This document shows, piece by piece, positions 8,353 to 16,626 of a stretch of 64,000 bases of DNA; the stretch's first letter is position 1, and the number at the start of each line of letters is the position of its first letter. The notes under the pieces are model-generated. The model did no database searches. It was given only the letters and a program-made list of their open reading frames with translations, and was not told the origin of the DNA. This stretch comes from Pseudomonas sp. LRP2-20 (GTDB taxonomy: Bacteria > Pseudomonadota > Gammaproteobacteria > Pseudomonadales > Pseudomonadaceae). The stretch is from the NCBI RefSeq assembly GCF_024349685.1, contig NZ_AP025944.1, forward strand, positions 2,114,001 to 2,178,000, in the 5' to 3' direction. The translations under genes were made by a program, and so were the position numbers.

Positions 8353-8619
8353 TCAATCTTTCATCATGCCCAGTTCGGCATCATCGAGCAGTGCCTTGGC
8401 CAGGGCGCTGAGATAGTGCGAGGCCCAGAGCAGCTGGGGTTTGTCTTCCATCAGGCCGTCGATGGTCAGGTCGCGGACGTAGCCCATCAGTTCTGAGGCC
8501 TGTTCGCGGGCGCTTTGGCAAGGGATGCCGGGTTCGATGCGGAAGAGCGGATGGGTCTGGTTATCACCTTGGTAGAAGGTGGTTTTGCCGACTGTGCATT
8601 TGGTTTCTTCGGTGGCCAT
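8353..8619 (-). CDS. DUF3077 domain protein
   Basis: 88 residues with the full family core: FYQGDNQTHPLFRIEPGIP, then REQASELMGYVRDLTIDG, then KPQLLWASHYLSALAKAL. The family is small, soluble and almost confined to Pseudomonas; its function is unknown. AGGGAG lies a few bases ahead of the ATG at 8619. A short partner protein is encoded about 100 bases upstream on the same strand. A diverged copy with a disturbed start exists at 4401-4664. Confidence 0.8.
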   Translation of the reverse strand: MATEETKCTVGKTTFYQGDNQTHPLFRIEPGIPCQSAREQASELMGYVRDLTIDGLMEDKPQLLWASHYLSALAKALLDDAELGMMKD

Positions 8620-8722
8620 TGGCTGATCTCCCTGAAGTTGTAGCTGCCTGGGCCGGCCTAATCGCTCGCAAGCTGGGGACCCGAAGACGAAAGCTTCAGA
8701 CCAGGCAGAATCATGATGCGAT

Positions 8723-8965
8723 TTAATGTAGCGTCTGCGGGTCGGCTGGTTTCTGGATTTGAACCAGCGCCGATTCGAGCAATTTGCGCAGGGTTTCTAG
8801 CTCGTGCATTGACGTCATGATCAGCAGCGACACGGGTGACTTGGGCTGCATCAGCATTGCCTGCTGCGCAACGACCTCTGCGCAAAGTGCGTAGTCAGCC
8901 GCCATCATCAGCGTGTCTTCGAGGGAGTGGAGATTATGGGGTGGATCGGGGACGATTTTCAGCAT
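8723..8965 (-). CDS. Small DUF6124-like hypothetical protein upstream of the DUF3077 gene
   Basis: 80 residues, MLKIVPDPPHNLHSLEDTL at the start and SALVQIQKPADPQTLH at the end, mostly helical, no signal peptide or membrane span. It resembles the small Pseudomonas proteins that sit beside DUF3077 genes; no biochemical role is known. The two genes are probably co-transcribed. A 100-base inverted repeat lies 73 bases upstream of the ATG and could influence its promoter or leader RNA. Copy A at 4871-5062 is truncated. Confidence 0.65.
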   Translation of the reverse strand: MLKIVPDPPHNLHSLEDTLMMAADYALCAEVVAQQAMLMQPKSPVSLLIMTSMHELETLRKLLESALVQIQKPADPQTLH

Positions 8966-9037
8966 GCTTACGCTCCAACAATGGTTGAGCTGCGATCCAC
9001 CTCGCTGTCAAACGGGAGGGTGGCAGCTGTACGCGGG

Positions 9038-9137
9038 TTGACAGACCGAGATTGTTGGCACTCGGCGCACAATAATGTGCCCGCACGTACAGCCGCCATA
9101 AGCGTGTGCACACGGACAACAATCGACGGTCTGTCAA
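9038..9137. other. Long inverted repeat upstream of the DUF6124-like gene, copy B
   Basis: TTGACAGACCGAGATTGTTG (9038-9057) faces CAACAATCGACGG...TGTCAA (9117-9137); the arms match over 11 and 8 bases around a 1-2 base internal loop. An inner GCACAATAATGTGC hairpin lies at 9066-9079. Read on the minus strand it would fold as a leader structure for the gene at 8723-8965. Copy A keeps the pairing with different bases at three positions. Each arm also contains TTGACA, which could act as a promoter -35 element. Confidence 0.6.
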
Positions 9138-9362
9138 AACCGATCGCTGAATTGGCAGCGACCGGCCGAGACTAAGTTCCACGTTGACCATGTGCAACGA
9201 AAAATGGACGTCGGCAGTATCTTTGGGAAAGGTCCTACAAGGAAGGGGCTAAATCTGATTTTGTTAGCCAAAGGGCGTAACAATATGTGACTGCTCAGCC
9301 CCATAAGCCGACTCGAACAATTGCGGTATTGGCCCACCCAGTATGGGTGAGCCAGCTCAGAA

Positions 9363-10271
9363 TCAGGCTCGCTTGCGCTTGAACAGCTTGCCGAAGAACC
9401 CGGCGATGGCCACCAACCCCAGAACGATAAACTTCTTGAACGCCAGCAAGGCAACCCCAATCTTGGCGAACAGCCCCGCCTTGGCAGCAATGCCACCGGC
9501 AACCAGTGCGGCCAGCCCGTAGGGCGCCAGCTTGTCGGTCTTGGCGTCGTAGTCGGCGTAGCGGTTGCCGTCGGTGAAGTTGGTGAAGGCGAGGATCTTC
9601 GGCGTTTCCTGCTTGATGGTCTGCAGGTCGGCCATCGCCGCCACGGCGTTGAGCTCCAGCACGCCTTCGCGGCCCAGCACGCGGATGCTGTAGTTCAGCG
9701 TGGTCTGGTCGGCGTCTTCGGCCTTCAACTCTCGCGCCCAGTACATCTTGTGGGTCGCCTGATCGTAGCTCGGTGGCTCGGCCCAGCCCAGCAGTGTCAG
9801 GCCGGCATAGCCTTGCTCGCGACGCTCCTTGTTGTCTTCCTCGTCATCGGCCTTCATCTGCTCGAGCAGGTCGGCGTAGTCGATCTTGGCTGCGTCATCG
9901 TCGGAAATGTGGCCGTCGTTCTTGTAGCTGATGATCACGCCCCAGCCGTTGTCGGCCAGTGGGTTGACGGCGGTCGGGATGATCATGCCGAGGGTCTCGA
10001 AGCCCGGTGGGTTGCCCCAGCCTTCGGTCAGCAGGCGCTCGGTGTCGTCCGGCGAGAGGTAGTAGAACTCATTGTTGAGTTGCAGGCTGGCGATGCCGCT
10101 GGGCAGGGTGATGTTGCCGTGCTGTGGCTTGAGCGTGGCCAGCCACTGTTCGGCGGTCTGCTGTGGTTGTTCGCTGGCGGTTGGCGCAGACGCGGGCGTG
10201 TTGGCGGCAATGGCGGGCAAAGCGGTTGCGCAAAGCAACACTGCCGCCAATAGCTGGCGCAGGTGTTTCAT
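9363..10271 (-). CDS. DUF2167 family membrane protein
   Basis: 302 residues. A signal peptide (MKHLRQLLAAVLLCATALPAIA, cut after about residue 22) is followed by a periplasmic DUF2167 domain with LLTEGWGNPPG and GWGVIISYKNDGHISDDDA. Near the C terminus are hydrophobic stretches (LAALVAGGIAA, IVLGLVAIAGFFG) and a basic tail KLFKRKRA, so the protein is probably anchored in the inner membrane facing out. The family is widespread in proteobacteria with no settled function. It appears monocistronic and marks the return to normal GC-rich chromosomal sequence after the island. Confidence 0.85.
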   Translation of the reverse strand: MKHLRQLLAAVLLCATALPAIAANTPASAPTASEQPQQTAEQWLATLKPQHGNITLPSGIASLQLNNEFYYLSPDDTERLLTEGWGNPPGFETLGMIIPTAVNPLADNGWGVIISYKNDGHISDDDAAKIDYADLLEQMKADDEEDNKERREQGYAGLTLLGWAEPPSYDQATHKMYWARELKAEDADQTTLNYSIRVLGREGVLELNAVAAMADLQTIKQETPKILAFTNFTDGNRYADYDAKTDKLAPYGLAALVAGGIAAKAGLFAKIGVALLAFKKFIVLGLVAIAGFFGKLFKRKRA

Positions 10272-10343
10272 TGTAGTCCCTTACAATTTGAATCAATTTG
10301 GCCGCGCAGGATAACTGAAAGAACTGGCCAATCGCCAGAATTC

Positions 10344-10568
10344 ATGTTCGTGCCTATCTTCGTTGCCAACGGGACACCATGGCGCTTGCTCCTCTTTGGC
10401 GGTTATGCGAGTGACATCAGCGATGCCCGGCTTCTGCTGGCGCCGTCAGCATTTCATCAAGCCCACGCGGCAATTACCGACGGTGTTGGCGATGAAATAA
10501 CAAGCGCTGCGGTTTATTCAGGAACCACTGGCCGGTCCGCGCATTCACAGTTTAGAGATCACTTGTGA
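10344..10568 (+). CDS. Possible small hypothetical protein
   Basis: A 74-codon frame (MFVPIFVANGTPWRLLLFGG at the start) in a gap between two clear genes. It has no good ribosome binding site and no family I recognise. It could be a decayed gene or chance; listed because it occupies most of an otherwise empty 300-base gap. Confidence 0.22.
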   Translation: MFVPIFVANGTPWRLLLFGGYASDISDARLLLAPSAFHQAHAAITDGVGDEITSAAVYSGTTGRSAHSQFRDHL

Positions 10569-10578
10569 GGGCTATGCC

Positions 10579-10698
10579 ATGACAGACCAGAAACAGGATC
10601 AGCAACAACAATCCGAAGTGCCTGCTCACTCGACCGAAGAGGAAAAAGCGCGGCTCAAGGACAAGAACAAGGACGGTATTCCGCCAGGCGCTGAGTGA
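10579..10698 (+). CDS. 39-residue hydrophilic protein
   Basis: A short frame preceded by GAGG, translated MTDQKQDQQQQSEVPAHSTE and ending KNKDGIPPGAE. It is highly charged, without hydrophobic segments, and probably disordered. Codon use is typical of the chromosome. Function unknown; comparison across Pseudomonas genomes would tell whether it is conserved. Confidence 0.5.
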   Translation: MTDQKQDQQQQSEVPAHSTEEEKARLKDKNKDGIPPGAE

Positions 10699-10728
10699 TG
10701 GATGATGCGGCAGTGGGTTGCCGTAGCT

Positions 10729-10780
10729 GGGGCCGCTTTGCGGCCCTTCGCGGCTGAAGCCGCTCCCACACGGGAGCGGT
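10729..10780. repeat. REP element
   Basis: GGGGCCGCTTTGCGGCCC followed by GCGGCTGAAGCCGCTCCCAC and a small CCGCTCCC/GGGAGCGG hairpin, the typical P. putida REP arrangement. It lies between the 39-residue gene and the convergent ABC permease gene. Confidence 0.85.
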
Positions 10781-10798
10781 TTGGGGCGGGCGGGTAGG

Positions 10799-11620
10799 TC
10801 AGCGCTGGTAGGCCTTGCCAAAATGCCGCTCAAGCCGTGCCTGCACCAGCTCCAGCAGGATCGACAACACCCAGTAGATCACCGCCGCCGTGGTCAGCAT
10901 CTCCAGGTACCGATAGCTTGATCGGCCATACGACTGCGCCAGGAACATCACTTCCCAAACCCCCATTACCGAGATCAGCGACGAGTCCTTGAGCATCGAG
11001 ATGAACTGGTTGGCCGTAGGCGGAATGATCACCCGCATGGCCTGGGGCAGCACGATGCTGCAGAAGATTTGCACCGGCCGCATGCCCAGCGCCAGGGCTG
11101 CTTCGCGCTGGCCGCGGGCCACGCCGAGGATGCCGGCGCGGAAGATCTCGCTCAGGTACGCACCGTAGTTCAACGACAACGCAATGATGCCGGCGCTGAT
11201 GGCGCCGGGCACCAGGCCCAGCTGTGGCAGCCCCAGGTAGATGAGCAGGATCTGGATCAGCAGCGGGGTGCCGCGGAAGAACGAGGTGTAGAAGCTGGCG
11301 ATGCCCACCAGCACCGCGCTGTTCGAAAGCCGCGCCAGCGCTGCGGCAAAGCCGAACGCCACCGACACCACCATCGAGCACAGGCACAGGAACAGGGTCA
11401 GCGCCGCGCCCTGCAAAAAGCCATTGGGCCCGAGCTTGAAGCCGGCGAGATTGGGGAATTTCTCGACGATGATCGCGAACTTCAAATCGAAGCTGAGGAA
11501 GAACGCCACGAACAGGGCAAACAGCGCCAGCCAGGTCAGGTACAGCCGGGTACGAAAGCCGAACAGGCGTGCGCCCGTGGCGCGGGCCACGGGTTTGGGG
11601 GCAGGGGGGAAGGTGCTCAT
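10799..11620 (-). CDS. Polar amino-acid-type ABC transporter permease
   Basis: About 273 residues with five or more membrane spans. The EAA loop ARGQREAALALGMRPVQIF near the C terminus marks it as a HisM/GlnP-type permease that contacts the ATPase. The start at 11620 (MSTFPPAPKP) overlaps the stop of the binding-protein gene as ATGA, so the two are coupled. No ATP-binding subunit is encoded next to them, so the complex must borrow one from elsewhere. The divergent methyltransferase gene and MetR-type box suggest a sulfur amino acid such as methionine or S-methylmethionine as substrate (inferred). Confidence 0.85.
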   Translation of the reverse strand: MSTFPPAPKPVARATGARLFGFRTRLYLTWLALFALFVAFFLSFDLKFAIIVEKFPNLAGFKLGPNGFLQGAALTLFLCLCSMVVSVAFGFAAALARLSNSAVLVGIASFYTSFFRGTPLLIQILLIYLGLPQLGLVPGAISAGIIALSLNYGAYLSEIFRAGILGVARGQREAALALGMRPVQIFCSIVLPQAMRVIIPPTANQFISMLKDSSLISVMGVWEVMFLAQSYGRSSYRYLEMLTTAAVIYWVLSILLELVQARLERHFGKAYQR

Positions 11621-12438
11621 TTGCTGATGTCGGCGCCGATCCATTTCTGCGAGATCTGCGCCAGCGTGCCGTCAGCCTTCAGCTCGGCGAACACCTGGCG
11701 CACCTTGGCGTCCCACTCGGGGTCGCCTTTTTCGATGGCTACCGAGTTGGGCTCTTCATACAGCGGGGCGCCGGCCAGCTTGAAGCGGTTGTCCTGGTCC
11801 AGGCGCGGCTTGGCGGTCACCAGGTTGGTGAGGATGGCGTCCAGGCGCACGCCTGCACCCAGGCCCAGGTCCTGGAAGGCGACGTTGTCGGTGTCGTAGG
11901 GGGCGATCTGCACGGCCTCGAACGGGTAGTCGATGTGCCGGTCTTCGGCGCCTTCGATCACCAGGTTCTTGTTCAGGTAGCTTTCGTAGCTGGAGGCGGC
12001 GGTCAGGCCGACCTTGCGACCGTCCAGGTCCTTGGCGCCGTGGATGCGCTCATCCTTGGCGTTGACCACGATGACGGCGGGCGAAGCGTAGTATTCCACC
12101 GGGAAGGCGAACACTTCGGCGCGGGCCTTGCTCGGGGTCATCGAGCAGATGCAGATGTCGTAGCGGCCGCTCCAGCGGCCGGCGGCGATCACGTCCCAGG
12201 ACGGGGTTTCCAGGCGCAGCTTGACGCCAAGCTTCTTCGCCACCGCCTTGGCCACGTCCACATCGAAGCCGTCGAGCTGGTTCTGCTCGTTGAGGAACGA
12301 GAACGGTGGGTAGCTTTCCATCAGCACGTTTACCAGTTCCTTGTTCGACTCGACGCGCTCAAGGGTGGTGCCGGCAAAGGTTTGAGTGGCGGTAGCGAGT
12401 AACAGAAGGCTGGCGCCGAGAAGGGCTGGGATGCGCAT
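11617..12438 (-). CDS. Periplasmic amino-acid-binding protein of an ABC transporter
   Basis: 273 residues with a signal peptide (LLGASLLLLATATQTFA) and the SBP_bac_3 fold. SYPPFSFLNEQNQLDGFDVD is the classic ligand-entry motif, followed by AVAKKLGVKL and DICICSMTPSKAR. It delivers a ligand to the permease encoded directly downstream with a four-base overlap. The gene is divergent from the homocysteine S-methyltransferase gene across a 103-base AT-rich promoter region. Confidence 0.87.
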   Translation of the reverse strand: MRIPALLGASLLLLATATQTFAGTTLERVESNKELVNVLMESYPPFSFLNEQNQLDGFDVDVAKAVAKKLGVKLRLETPSWDVIAAGRWSGRYDICICSMTPSKARAEVFAFPVEYYASPAVIVVNAKDERIHGAKDLDGRKVGLTAASSYESYLNKNLVIEGAEDRHIDYPFEAVQIAPYDTDNVAFQDLGLGAGVRLDAILTNLVTAKPRLDQDNRFKLAGAPLYEEPNSVAIEKGDPEWDAKVRQVFAELKADGTLAQISQKWIGADISK

Positions 12439-12506
12439 GTAAATTCCTGAAGTGTTGGCAAAACGGGATAAGAGGTATTAAATAGTTATAAATAAACCAA
12501 ACATAA

Positions 12507-12519
12507 TGAATTTTATTCA
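12507..12519. promoter_or_regulatory. MetR-type operator in the divergent promoter
   Basis: TGAATTTTATTCA fits the MetR consensus TGAA-N5-TTCA exactly. It lies 23 bases ahead of the methyltransferase ATG and between the two divergent genes, so it could respond to homocysteine through MetR for both directions. Confidence 0.55.
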
Positions 12520-12541
12520 TAAGCACCTTTAGGAACGTTAT

Positions 12542-13438
12542 ATGACACAGCGAGCGTTGGTGGTTCTGGACGGTGGCATGGGGCGGGAATTGCAGCGCAG
12601 CGGTGCGCCGTTCCGCCAGCCCGAGTGGTCGGCGCTGGCCTTGAGCGAGGCCCCCGAGGCGGTAGTCGGCGTGCATGCGGCGTTCATCGCTGCCGGTGCA
12701 CAGGTGATCACCAGCAACAGCTATGCGGTGGTGCCGTTCCATATCGGTGAAGAGCGTTTCGCCCGGGAGGGCCTGCAGCTGGCCACGGTGGCGGGGCAAC
12801 TGGCACGTCAGGCGGCCGATGCCAGTGCGCAACCTGTGCAGGTGGCGGGCTCGTTGCCACCGTTGTTCGGCTCCTACCGGCCGGACCTGTTCCAGCCGCA
12901 GCGGGTAACTGAGGTGCTGACGCCGCTGCTGCAGGGGCTGGCGCCCCATGTGGACCTGTGGCTGGCGGAAACCCAGAGCTCGATTGCCGAAGTGCGGGCC
13001 ATTCACAGCCATCTGCCAGCGGACGGCAAGCCGTTCTGGGTGTCGTTCACCTTGCAGGACGAAGACGTCGACAGCGTGCCGCGCCTGCGTTCGGGTGAGC
13101 CGGTGGCCGATGCCATCAATGCGGTGGCCGACCTCGGGGTGGTGGCGGTGCTGTTCAACTGCAGCCAGCCTGAAGTCATCGGCGCGGCGCTGGATGTGGC
13201 GCGCGCGGTGATCGAGGCCCGCCAGGCGGATATCGCCATCGGTGCCTATGCCAATGCCTTCCCGCCGCAATCGAAAGAAGCGACCGCCAACGATGGCCTG
13301 AGCGAGCTGCGCGAAGACCTCGACCCGCCAGGTTACCTGGTATGGGCCCGCGACTGGCGTGCGCGTGGGGCGAGCCTGATCGGTGGCTGCTGTGGCATCG
13401 GCCCGGAGCACATCGCCGAGATCAAGCGCAACCTGTGA
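12542..13438 (+). CDS. Homocysteine S-methyltransferase family protein (MmuM-like)
   Basis: 298 residues. LDGGMGRELQRSG opens the TIM barrel; the zinc ligands are in LFNCSQPE and GGCCGIGPEHI, as in MmuM and betaine-homocysteine methyltransferase. The enzyme moves a methyl group, typically from S-methylmethionine, to homocysteine and makes methionine in the cytoplasm. It is divergent from an ABC uptake gene pair, which suggests uptake of the methyl donor. Length and both Cys motifs are complete. Confidence 0.88.
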   Translation: MTQRALVVLDGGMGRELQRSGAPFRQPEWSALALSEAPEAVVGVHAAFIAAGAQVITSNSYAVVPFHIGEERFAREGLQLATVAGQLARQAADASAQPVQVAGSLPPLFGSYRPDLFQPQRVTEVLTPLLQGLAPHVDLWLAETQSSIAEVRAIHSHLPADGKPFWVSFTLQDEDVDSVPRLRSGEPVADAINAVADLGVVAVLFNCSQPEVIGAALDVARAVIEARQADIAIGAYANAFPPQSKEATANDGLSELREDLDPPGYLVWARDWRARGASLIGGCCGIGPEHIAEIKRNL

Positions 13439-13472
13439 GCAGGCCAGGGGCTGGGCGCTAGCTCAAGCAGAC

Positions 13473-13509
13473 GCCGGCATGGGCAGCGCTGACGGGCGCC
13501 CATGCCGGC
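13473..13509. terminator. Strong hairpin between convergent genes
   Basis: GCCGGCATGGGC pairs perfectly with GCCCATGCCGGC around a 13-base loop. It lies between the convergent methyltransferase and dehydratase genes. There is no T-run, so it may be a bidirectional terminator or only a structural barrier. Confidence 0.6.
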
Positions 13510-13521
13510 TGGCAGCCAGGG

Positions 13522-15309
13522 TCAATGGGAATGCCGCGGCATCCCGCCTTCCCGGGCGATCACGCGCATGTGCAGGGTCGCCGGCTCCAGGCAGCCGCCC
13601 GTGGACAACTGCCCCACGAGCTGGCGGTAGAGCTCCTGCCAAGGCGTTTGCGAGGCCGGGATGTTCGGCTTCCAGGCGGCGCGGCGGCGTGCCACTTCCG
13701 CATCGTCCACCAGCAGGTCGACGCGGCGCTGGTTGAGGTCCACGCGCAGCCAGTCGTTGCTCTGCAACAGCGCAAGGCCGCCACCTACCGCCGCTTCCGG
13801 CGACATGTTGAGGATCGACGGGCTGGCCGAGGTGCCGCTCTGGCGGCCGTCGCCCAGGCACGGCAGCGAGTCGATGCCTTGCTTGATCAGTGCGGCCGGG
13901 GGCGCCATGTTGACCACTTCGGCGCTGCCTGGGTAACCCACGGTACCGGCGCCGCGGATCACCAGGATGCAGCGCTCGTCGATGTCCAGCGACGGGTCGT
14001 CGATACGTGCGTGGTAGTCCTCCGGGCCCTCGAACACGATGGCCCGGGCCTCGAAGCTGTTCTCCTTGCCGGGCTCGGCCAGGTAGGTCTTGCGGAAGGC
14101 CTCGCCGACCACCGACATCTTCATGATCGCGCTGTCGAAGAAGTTGCCGCTGAGCACGATGAAGCCGGCGTTGTGCTTGAGTGGTGCGTCGAACGGCAGG
14201 ATCACCTCGCGGTTGCTGGTGACGGTATCGCTGACCACCTCGCCAATGGTCTTGCCGCTGACCGTGGCACAGGCCTCGTGCAGGCGGCCGGCCTTGCGCA
14301 GTTCATGCATCACGGCCGGTACGCCGCCGGCGCGGTGGAAGCCTTCGCCGAGGTACTTGCCGGCGGGCATGCAGTTGACCAGCAGCGGCACGTCCTCGCC
14401 GATGCGCTGCCAGTCGTCCAGCGACAGCTCGATGCCCATGTGCCGGGCGATGGCGATCAGGTGCGGTGGGCAGTTGCTCGAGGCGCCCAGTGCCGAGGCC
14501 ACGGCAATGGCGTTTTCGAAGGCTTCGCGGGTCATGATCGAGGACGGGCGCACGTCCTGCAGTACCAATTCGCAAATGCGCCTGCCGGTCGCATAGGCCA
14601 TCTGCCCGCGTTCACGGTAGGGCGCGGGGATGCTGGCGCAGCCCGGCAGCGACATGCCCAGGGCCTCGGCCAGGGCGTTCATCGACAGCGCCGTGCCCAT
14701 GGTGTTGCAGTGGCCCACCGACGGCGAGGCAGCCGTGGTCATTTCCATGAAACCTTCGTAGTCGATTTCGCCGGCGGCCATCAGGTTGCGGGCATGCCAA
14801 AGCACTGTGCCCGAGCCAATCAGCTGGCCTTTGTGATGGCCGTCGAGCATCGGCCCGCCCGACAGCACGATGGCCGGCAGGTCGGTGGTGGCTGCGGCCA
14901 TCAGGCAGGCCGGGGTGGTCTTGTCGCAGCCGGTGGTCAGCACCACGCCGTCCAGCGGGTAGCCGTGGAGGATTTCCACCAGGCCCAGGTAGGCCAGGTT
15001 GCGGTCCAGGGCGGCAGTGGGGCGGCGGCTCTGCTCGGCAATCGGGTGCACCGGGAATTCCATGGGAATGCCCCCGGCATCGCGGATGCCGGCCTTGACC
15101 CGCTGGGCCAGTTCGATGTGGTGGCGGTTGCACGGGGTGAGGTCGCTGCCGGTCTGGGCAATGCCGATGATCGGCCGGCCCGACTGCAGCTCGTCGCGGG
15201 TCAGGCCGTAGTTCATGTAACGCTCGACGTACAGCGCGGTCATGTCGGCGTGGCTCGGGTCGTCGAACCATTGCTGGCTGCGCAGCGGGCGTTTCGCGGT
15301 ATCGGTCAT
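13522..15309 (-). CDS. IlvD/Edd family sugar-acid dehydratase (pentonate dehydratase-like)
   Basis: 595 residues, the length of L-arabonate/D-xylonate dehydratases. Conserved Cys motifs for the iron-sulfur cluster are visible: TGSDLTPCNRH, TTGCDKTTPAC and SVGHCNTMGTA; the C-terminal SGTSASPSILNMSPEAA belongs to the active site. The enzyme removes water from a sugar acid and gives the 2-keto-3-deoxy acid. It is followed on the same strand's upstream side by nothing and shares its operon with the FAH-family gene at 15329, 19 bases away. Neighbouring FAH hydratase-like and semialdehyde dehydrogenase genes complete a Weimberg-type route to 2-oxoglutarate. Substrate (xylonate, arabonate or another) is not settled by sequence. 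Confidence 0.85.
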   Translation of the reverse strand: MTDTAKRPLRSQQWFDDPSHADMTALYVERYMNYGLTRDELQSGRPIIGIAQTGSDLTPCNRHHIELAQRVKAGIRDAGGIPMEFPVHPIAEQSRRPTAALDRNLAYLGLVEILHGYPLDGVVLTTGCDKTTPACLMAAATTDLPAIVLSGGPMLDGHHKGQLIGSGTVLWHARNLMAAGEIDYEGFMEMTTAASPSVGHCNTMGTALSMNALAEALGMSLPGCASIPAPYRERGQMAYATGRRICELVLQDVRPSSIMTREAFENAIAVASALGASSNCPPHLIAIARHMGIELSLDDWQRIGEDVPLLVNCMPAGKYLGEGFHRAGGVPAVMHELRKAGRLHEACATVSGKTIGEVVSDTVTSNREVILPFDAPLKHNAGFIVLSGNFFDSAIMKMSVVGEAFRKTYLAEPGKENSFEARAIVFEGPEDYHARIDDPSLDIDERCILVIRGAGTVGYPGSAEVVNMAPPAALIKQGIDSLPCLGDGRQSGTSASPSILNMSPEAAVGGGLALLQSNDWLRVDLNQRRVDLLVDDAEVARRRAAWKPNIPASQTPWQELYRQLVGQLSTGGCLEPATLHMRVIAREGGMPRHSH

Positions 15310-15328
15310 GTCATGCTCTCTTGTTGTT

Positions 15329-16510
15329 CTAGCGATGCAGCAGGCCGCGGGCGGCGAGGTTGCGCATCATGGCGCCGAGGCCGAAAGTCCACGGCGGTGC
15401 CTGGTCGCTGGTGGTGACCCGGTTGTGCAACTGGCCGAGCAGCGGGCTGGCGATGCGCACCCGGTCACCGGCCTTGTGGGTGAACCCCGCGCCGGGCTGG
15501 TCGCGGTCCTCGATGGGGGCGAACAGCGTACCAAGGAACAGCAGGAAACCGTCGGGGTATTGATGGTTGGCGTTGAGGGTCTGGCGCACCAGCTCTTCAG
15601 GGTCGCGGCTGATCTGGTCCATCGAGCTGCTGCCGAGCAGGCGGTAGCCGTCGTCGCCCTGGACTTCCAGGTCGACCACGCAGTGGCGCACCGCGTCCAG
15701 GCCGAACGTCTCGTCGAACAGGCGGATGAACGGGCCGACGGCGCACGAGGCGTTGTTGTCCTTGGCCTTGCTCAGCAGCAGCGCGCTGCGGCCTTCGAAA
15801 TCGCGCAGGTTGACGTCGTTGCCCAGCGTGGCGCCGTGGATGCGCCCGCGGCTATCGACTGCCAGCACCACCTCGGGCTCAGGGTTGTTCCATGCCGAGC
15901 CTGGGTGTACCCCGATCGCGCTGCCACTGCCGACGGCCGCCAGCACCGGGGCCTTGGTGAACACCTCGGCATCCGGCCCGATGCCCACTTCAAGGTATTG
16001 CGACCACATGCCTTGCTCGATCAGCAGCGCCTTGAGGGCCATGGCCTGCTGTGAGCCGGGGCGCACCGCGCGCAGGTTGTCGCCGATCACCGCATGCACG
16101 GTGGCGCGCACCGCTTCGGCCTTGCTGGCGTCACCGGCGGCCTGCTCTTCGATCACCCGCTCGATCATGCTGGCGGCGAAGGTCACGCCTGCCGCCTTGA
16201 TCACTTGCAGGTCGACCGGGGCAAGCAGGTAGGGCTGGTTGGCGTCGAATGCTTCACCGCTGTTGCCCAGCAACGCTTCAAGGCTGCCCAGGAAGCGGCC
16301 CGGGGTGCTGCGCACGGCCTGCAACGGGTTCTCGCTTTCAAGCAGCTGGCTGAGGGTGGCAAAGCGCTCGGACAGGTCGAACACACCGTCGGGGCGCAAG
16401 GTGATCGGGGAGGGGCCGCCAGGCTCGCCGGGGGTCCAGGCGCGGCCGATCAGGGTGCCGGTCAGGCCGTCCGCGGGCAATGTGTTGGCGGGAGTGAGGG
16501 TAATCGGCAT
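15329..16510 (-). CDS. Fumarylacetoacetate hydrolase-family protein, probable 2-keto-3-deoxypentonate dehydratase
   Basis: 393 residues. The C-terminal FAH fold carries the metal site EVGIGPDAEVFTKAP and later NNPEPEVVLAVDSRGR with the EPE-type acidic ligands. The long N-terminal domain matches the approximately 390-residue XylX/2-keto-3-deoxy-arabonate dehydratase group rather than short FAH enzymes. Its reaction would give 2-oxoglutarate semialdehyde. It is first in the minus-strand operon with the dehydratase and is divergent from a LysR gene whose operator lies in the gap. Confidence 0.82.
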   Translation of the reverse strand: MPITLTPANTLPADGLTGTLIGRAWTPGEPGGPSPITLRPDGVFDLSERFATLSQLLESENPLQAVRSTPGRFLGSLEALLGNSGEAFDANQPYLLAPVDLQVIKAAGVTFAASMIERVIEEQAAGDASKAEAVRATVHAVIGDNLRAVRPGSQQAMALKALLIEQGMWSQYLEVGIGPDAEVFTKAPVLAAVGSGSAIGVHPGSAWNNPEPEVVLAVDSRGRIHGATLGNDVNLRDFEGRSALLLSKAKDNNASCAVGPFIRLFDETFGLDAVRHCVVDLEVQGDDGYRLLGSSSMDQISRDPEELVRQTLNANHQYPDGFLLFLGTLFAPIEDRDQPGAGFTHKAGDRVRIASPLLGQLHNRVTTSDQAPPWTFGLGAMMRNLAARGLLHR

Positions 16511-16592
16511 GGCATCGCAATCTCTCGGAACGTGAGAGCTGCACGCTAGGCAAGCGGCGCGATAAACTCCAATGGCTTAATCTCACCATTCA

Positions 16593-16607
16593 ATAACAAG
16601 CGGTTAT
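16593..16607. promoter_or_regulatory. LysR-type operator ATAAC-N5-GTTAT, site 1
   Basis: ATAACAAGCGGTTAT is an inverted repeat containing the LysR T-N11-A signature. It lies in the gap between the divergent FAH-family and LysR genes, 20 bases ahead of the LysR ATG. The same arms and spacing recur at 17571-17585 in front of the dehydrogenase gene. Confidence 0.65.
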
Positions 16608-16626
16608 CGCAGCCGCAGGGGCTTGC

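Larger units (their letters stand above)
8235..9290 (+). repeat. Direct repeat copy B of the DUF3077 locus (intact copy)
   Basis: Aligns with 4287-5383 in the same orientation, start to start 3,948 bases apart. Both genes in this copy are intact. It adjoins GC-rich chromosomal genes on the right, so it is probably the ancestral copy. The two copies bracket the E3 RNase/antitoxin/ImmA unit. Confidence 0.85.

Noticed and set aside
8966..9362. Possible small RNA gene in the gap before the DUF2167 gene
   Set aside because: Beyond the inverted repeat, which is listed, no promoter or terminator pair could be defined.
13525..15417. 630-codon plus-strand frame antisense to the dehydratase
   Set aside because: Only a low-complexity shadow of a GC-rich gene; no family pattern, and the minus strand encodes a complete dehydratase.
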